Assembly: GCA_036939755.1 (NCBI GenBank)
Contig: JALLAZ010000199.1
Span: forward strand, 1 to 20,272
Length of the DNA: 20,272 nt
From: Stephanodiscus triporus
Lineage: Eukaryota > Bacillariophyta > Thalassiosirophyceae > Thalassiosirales > Thalassiosiraceae
Direction: 5' to 3'
Under the pieces are notes generated by a model. It saw only the letters and a program-made list of their open reading frames with translations, was not told the origin of the DNA and made no database searches. Position numbers and translations under genes: made by a program. Shown one piece after another: positions 16,701 through 20,272 of this stretch (position 1 is the first letter of the stretch; each line of letters opens with the position of its first letter).

Positions 16701-17754
16701 ATCGTCATCGTCATCATTAATGCTGAAGGAAACAAATTTGGCAGTTACACCGTCTCCCAGTTCTTGTGTGTGATCTGGCTGTTTTGTCTTTGGCTTTATG
16801 GATACTAGATGATGATGTTGATTGTGTCGCTGATCATCGGCAATCCCGTTGCAAATCATTTTCGTCGTCTGCGGCGGAATGTCCCCTCCACCCCCCCACC
16901 CCCCGTCACCCACCACTGGCAGCAGACATGGTATGCTGACGCTCGCGGCGCTTCGACTAATGTACTGCAAATAATCGATGGCATCGGACGAACTCTCGAC
17001 ATTTTTGGGAGAAAACATTACAACGACCCAAACGTTGCCGGACTCGTCGAGGCCAACGGGCATGCCTATGGCGGTCTGCAGCTTGATGTCGGACCTGCCG
17101 AGCAACCCCTCGGACTTCTGACAGTTCGCCCAGACCACCTGGGTGGAGCGCGTCACAGCCTCAACGATGCGGGGGGAAAGGACATGCTCCTCATCCAATT
17201 TGTGGGATTGAAAGCTCGATCGTCTTACAAGCTGACGGGACGACTTAGTAGGCGATGTCACGCCGTCGTCATTGGGGGGATTAGAGTCGGCACCGCCACT
17301 GCCGCCGTCGGGATCATTCTCGTTGTCGTGAGGCTGAACCAACTTCGACCGTTGGTCGCAGTACGCCTTGGACGTGTAAAGCTGTAGAAATCGCTTCTTG
17401 GGAGTTTTCTTCCTACCACTGTAGTCGGCGATGGAATTCTTGCTTTTCATCAAGTCGGAAAAAGTCTCATCCCCGGACGAGTCGCTCTCGTGGCCGCTCC
17501 TGTCGTCTGCTCAAAATAATACCAATTGCGGTGTGCCAGCCAGAAGTTAGATTGGATGGTAAATATTGAAATAGAACGCACAGCCATCAACAACAAATAT
17601 TTTTTTGAGTGCGAACACGGATGAAACACAACCTACCAATTGCGGCGACGGTACTAGTCCCGCTGTCGTTGGACATCCACCAAACCTCGCCTATGTCAAA
17701 TCCGAGGCCGGCGCATGCCACTTGAAGATAGGCACGAACCCGGTCGGCATCCAT
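13792..17754 (-). CDS. GAF-like domain and HGGG-type zinc-finger regulator (7 exons)
   Basis: Exons, in coding order: 17754-17637, 17506-16008, 15929-14679, 14593-14481, 14388-14296, 14223-13998 and 13917-13792. They total 3426 nt, or 1141 residues. A first GAF-like region starts at the N-terminus (YLQVACAGLGFDIGEVWWM) and resumes after an insert (LQTAIGMPVGLDESGNVWVV). A clearer second one spans about 450-605 (GAVGRAFSSGYPVWSSVK, TAFAVPI, SCVLCCYSLLPAESVPF). Residues 763-807 are Gln/His-rich. The C-terminus has seven C-x4-C-x9/10-C-x2-H fingers joined by GGG linkers, as in proteins labelled WRKY19-like; no WRKYGQK core is present. Role inferred: a ligand- or redox-sensing nucleic-acid-binding regulator. 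The start is uncertain: the frame is open to an ATG at 18084, which would overlap the divergent gene. Confidence 0.8.
13828..14587 (-). other. Seven-finger C-x4-C-x9/10-C-x2-H array
   Basis: In order the fingers begin CRIEGC, CEKGGC, CTYPGC, CKKDGC, CSVPGC, CQFEGC and CKLDGC. Each ends C-x2-H, and from finger 2 onward each is followed by GGG and usually two basic residues. Three introns interrupt the array. The last two sit at the same place, at the Ala-His junction of FCAAH, although in different phases. This suggests growth by exon duplication. Confidence 0.85.
15126..15260 (-). repeat. Gln/His codon-repeat tract
   Basis: It encodes H6 followed directly by Q8, with further Gln runs and QLHQ. 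The CAG/CAA and CAT/CAC repeats lie inside exon 3 of the GAF-zinc-finger gene. Such tracts often vary in length between alleles and are typical of transcription regulators. Confidence 0.85.
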
Positions 17755-17990
17755 TTTTCTTTGGTTCGTCTCCGGGCTGTACGGAGAAGAAGAGTCGTCA
17801 GGGTTGAACCTTACGGTTAGTTCGGTCCTGGATGGAGCTGACTGGGTGGAGGTAGGTTCACGCCCACCTCTAGATAGAGGAATCTTTGATTTTTTAGAGG
17901 AGCGGCAAGATGATACTGGGGGGCGGGGGCCGAACTCCCGAGCGCGCCAGCTGTTGTTTGTTGAAGACGAAAAGGGTAGAGCACTGAGCC

Positions 17991-18000
17991 CACGTGACGT
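17991..18000. promoter_or_regulatory. Overlapping G-box and CRE half-site
   Basis: CACGTGACGT combines a palindromic G-box (CACGTG) with a TGACGT CRE half-site. It lies 53 bp before the SGNH-like ATG and 237 bp upstream of the GAF-zinc-finger ATG at 17754, within their shared promoter region. Function is inferred from the motif only. Confidence 0.4.
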
Positions 18001-18052
18001 AGGAATTGATAGAAATGGGACAAGAAAAAAGTGCAACACCACAAACAACACG

Positions 18053-20077
18053 ATGACAAGAGCTCTGGGAGTACTAGGCGACAAAAGTCCAGATGACGAG
18101 CACGATCTCGAGGATGACGAAGAGCGGAGCCATATGCTGGCGGAGCTCTTCTACGCAAACAGGCGTAGGTCCGCGAGGGAGCTGTTCGACGCGCCATCGA
18201 GCATGGCAGGCTGCGGATCGAGCGCCGCGCGCGTTTGGCCCGGCGTCCTGTTCCTTTTGTCGCTCCTGGGCGCATACCATCTTGGCCGGAATGGAGGGGG
18301 GCACAAGGTGAACGCTAATGATGCGGAGGAGGGGGAATATTCGCATGATGCATATCCCGGAGCCACCTTCACACACGAGCATCTCAAGGCCACGAGGAAG
18401 GAGGGCGAGAAAATACTTTCGTCGCTCGAGGAATATTATTTCGGCAAGGACCAGGCATTCAATATGCTGATGACTCCATGGGCTGTCGTCTGGGATTTCG
18501 GGGCAACTGCGCCGGGGAAGCGCGACCGGACAGCGAAGCTGGTCGATACCATGGCCCGAGCCCTCGTTACAGATGAGCAAAAGACATTCCTCATGGGCGG
18601 GATCGGATCCTCCGTCATGGCAGGTCATGACAATTGTCACTACGACAGCTATCAAACCCAGATGGAGCGTCTCTGGCAGCCCGTGTGGGAGGCCGCGGGG
18701 ATGAACTTTGTGTTCCAGAATGCCGGTGGAGGAGGGGGATGTGGCGACTCTCACCGCAACCAGCATTTCTGCGTGAAGCAGAATATATCTCCGGATGTTG
18801 ACATAGTGCATTATTCGTTTAATAACACAGAAGATGATGGGGCGCACGTTGAGCAAGAAAACCTCATCAGGTGGACTCAAATGCTGCCAAAAAAACCCAT
18901 AGTTCACATTCTCAGCGTTGGTAAAGAAGATCCTGCCAGTAATCCCAATCATCCATTCCATCAATTAGTGAGGTACTATGCCGTCTATGGACACAACATA
19001 TTTGGCATGCGAGCTGCGCTCGAAAGGGGCGGTCATGACTACGATTCGGAGAAGAATCGGGAGGTTGATCCATTTGATAGATTCGGTCCGGGTTATGTAG
19101 GTGATGGATATCACGACACAACGAGGTATGGCGAGCTAGAGGATGACGCGGTGCGCAGAGACAGCCTAGGTGTTGTGATGCGAAGTACTGCGGTGAGCAT
19201 CGAACCGCATTATGCTTCTGTTTCAGTCATGATCACAATTCTAACCTCATCTGTTGTACTGTGCTCTCAAATCGAATAATAGATTCCTGGTCCTCTTGGC
19301 TATCAGGTCGCTTCTGATGCATTTACGTATGTGTACACACGCGCACTTCTCAAGGCGCTCGATTTGATCGAAAAAGAAATGAACGACGGAAAGGATCCTC
19401 GTGATACATGGTCAGCATCTCAGCGCCGTGTTATTGTAAAGGAGGATCTTCCCAAACCCAAATATTGCGATCCAGAGTATTGTGTTGTCAATGAGCCTCC
19501 AGAGTGTTTGAACTATGAATTACCAACATTTGGCGACGGTGGCGCAGGGGTTGAGGCCCCAGATGGCGACTCGAATCCATACAAATACAAAAATCAGAAC
19601 TGGACTGTTTGGCACAGTCCTACTGATCTTTGGTATATGGTTGACGGAATTGATAAAGGATACTACGAACATCGTGACGACAAGGAAATGTGTAGGCATT
19701 TGGGCGCTTGCGGTGGCATGACTGCGCAAACTGTCACCGATGGCATGGTGGTCTTTCGTCTACCAAAAATGTCTGTAGGACTTGTAATAATATGTGGAAA
19801 TGGCGAAGGATGGGCAGACGGGGCGATCGGTATGTTCATCAAGAATGACAATATCGAAATCAGCTACAATACCGTCCCCCTCGATCGCAATGAGATGGAC
19901 GTTTTCCCGGATGGCAAGTGCGCACGGGTGATGAAGCGATTCCCTACGTCTGGACGAGAGTCGCAGACTCCTACCGTGTCTCCCACTGAGTCTCCTATCG
20001 GGCATGCATATTTGGCTGTTAAAGTATTGACGGATATGCCAAGTCCTGTTCTGATTAGTCATGTCATTACACTTTGA
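18053..20077 (+). CDS. Single-pass membrane protein with SGNH-hydrolase-like domain (2 exons)
   Basis: Exons 18053-19192 and 19283-20077 give 644 residues. A GTGAGC...ATAG intron of 90 nt joins RSTA to IPGPLGYQ in phase 0. The N-terminal 60 residues are acidic then basic. Residues 61-77 (VWPGVLFLLSLLGAYHL) form one membrane helix, giving a type II anchor with the main domain in the secretory lumen or outside. The domain has GGIGSSVMAGHDNC (possible nucleophile S186 or S187), NAGGGG, a Asn-bearing SFNNTEDD, PIVHIL, and a C-terminal half with WTVWHSPTDLWYMVDG and a SHVITL end. The spacing suits an SGNH/GDSL-type esterase or a glycan-modifying enzyme. I see no certain D-x-x-H block near PGPLG, so activity is doubtful. 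ATG 18053 was chosen because the open frame upstream (from 17804) contains no domain and overlaps promoter motifs. Confidence 0.7.
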
Positions 20078-20199
20078 GTTAAGATTGAATGGCAGCCCCC
20101 ACGACGAATGGAGCATAGAGTAAAGTAGAAAGGAGAACTATTTGCATAACCTAGTGTTGGCAGGTGCTCCATTCGGCATGGTATCGTTGGAGCAGATTG

Positions 20200-20272
20200 G
20201 ATGATAGTATCGTAGAATGTCATCATCTAACCGCTCACGAGTTAGATGATGACATTCTACGATACTATCATC
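20200..20272. repeat. Perfect 32-bp inverted repeat at the window end
   Basis: The left arm at 20200-20231 (starting GATGATAGTATCG) is the exact reverse complement of 20241-20272. The spacer is 9 nt (CGCTCACGA). The right arm reaches the last base, so the pairing may continue outside the window. The stretch 20078-20199 before it holds no supported gene. Confidence 0.95.

Noticed and set aside
17755..18084. Start of the GAF-zinc-finger protein at ATG 18084
   Set aside because: It would add a signal-anchor-like hydrophobic stretch unsuited to a finger protein and would overlap the divergent gene's start. Kept only as an alternative.

Overview
The window looks like nuclear DNA of a photosynthetic stramenopile, most likely a diatom. 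The reasons are: genes carry short spliceosomal introns (about 70-140 nt, mostly GTGAGT/GTAAG donors); one protein starts with a signal peptide followed by an A-F junction of the kind used for diatom plastid import; and several families (SPFH/coiled-coil, GAF plus HGGG zinc fingers, TM-anchored SGNH-like) are ones I associate with stramenopiles. Species assignment is inference. All multi-exon models below were built by hand from splice sites and protein continuity. Their exon lengths sum to whole numbers of codons.

Layout. 1-2830: a partial 5' ORF (possible histone-fold tail), a possible small membrane protein on the other strand, then about 1.3 kb of AT-rich non-coding DNA with several repeat types, including a decayed inverted repeat family, and one or two doubtful ORFs. 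2834-3563: a doubtful ORF, a 76-bp-spaced duplication and a TAAG microsatellite. 3564-4598 (+): FKBP-type prolyl isomerase, probably plastid-targeted, with a C-terminal membrane segment. 5344-6162 (+): trypsin-like protease relic with two offsetting frameshifts and the catalytic Ser replaced by Gly. 6516-8420 (-): seven-exon SPFH/band-7 protein with one GC-AG intron. 8734-13208 (+): eight-exon RecQ helicase with an N-terminal GRF zinc finger, RQC and HRDC. 13792-17754 (-): seven-exon regulator combining two GAF-like regions with seven C-x4-C-x9/10-C-x2-H fingers. 18053-20077 (+): two-exon, single-pass membrane protein with an SGNH-hydrolase-like luminal domain. 20200-20272: a perfect 32-bp inverted repeat that runs to the last base.

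How the genes relate. They do not form an obvious pathway. Two gene pairs are divergent and share short intergenic regions: SPFH/RecQ (313 bp, with a cluster of ACGT cores and an E2F-like site touching the RecQ start codon) and GAF-Zn/SGNH-like (about 298 bp, with an overlapping G-box/CRE). The RecQ and GAF-Zn genes converge. The most interesting items are the GAF/zinc-finger fusion, the GRF-RecQ fusion, the dying protease, the transition-only divergence of the repeat family, and the terminal palindrome.
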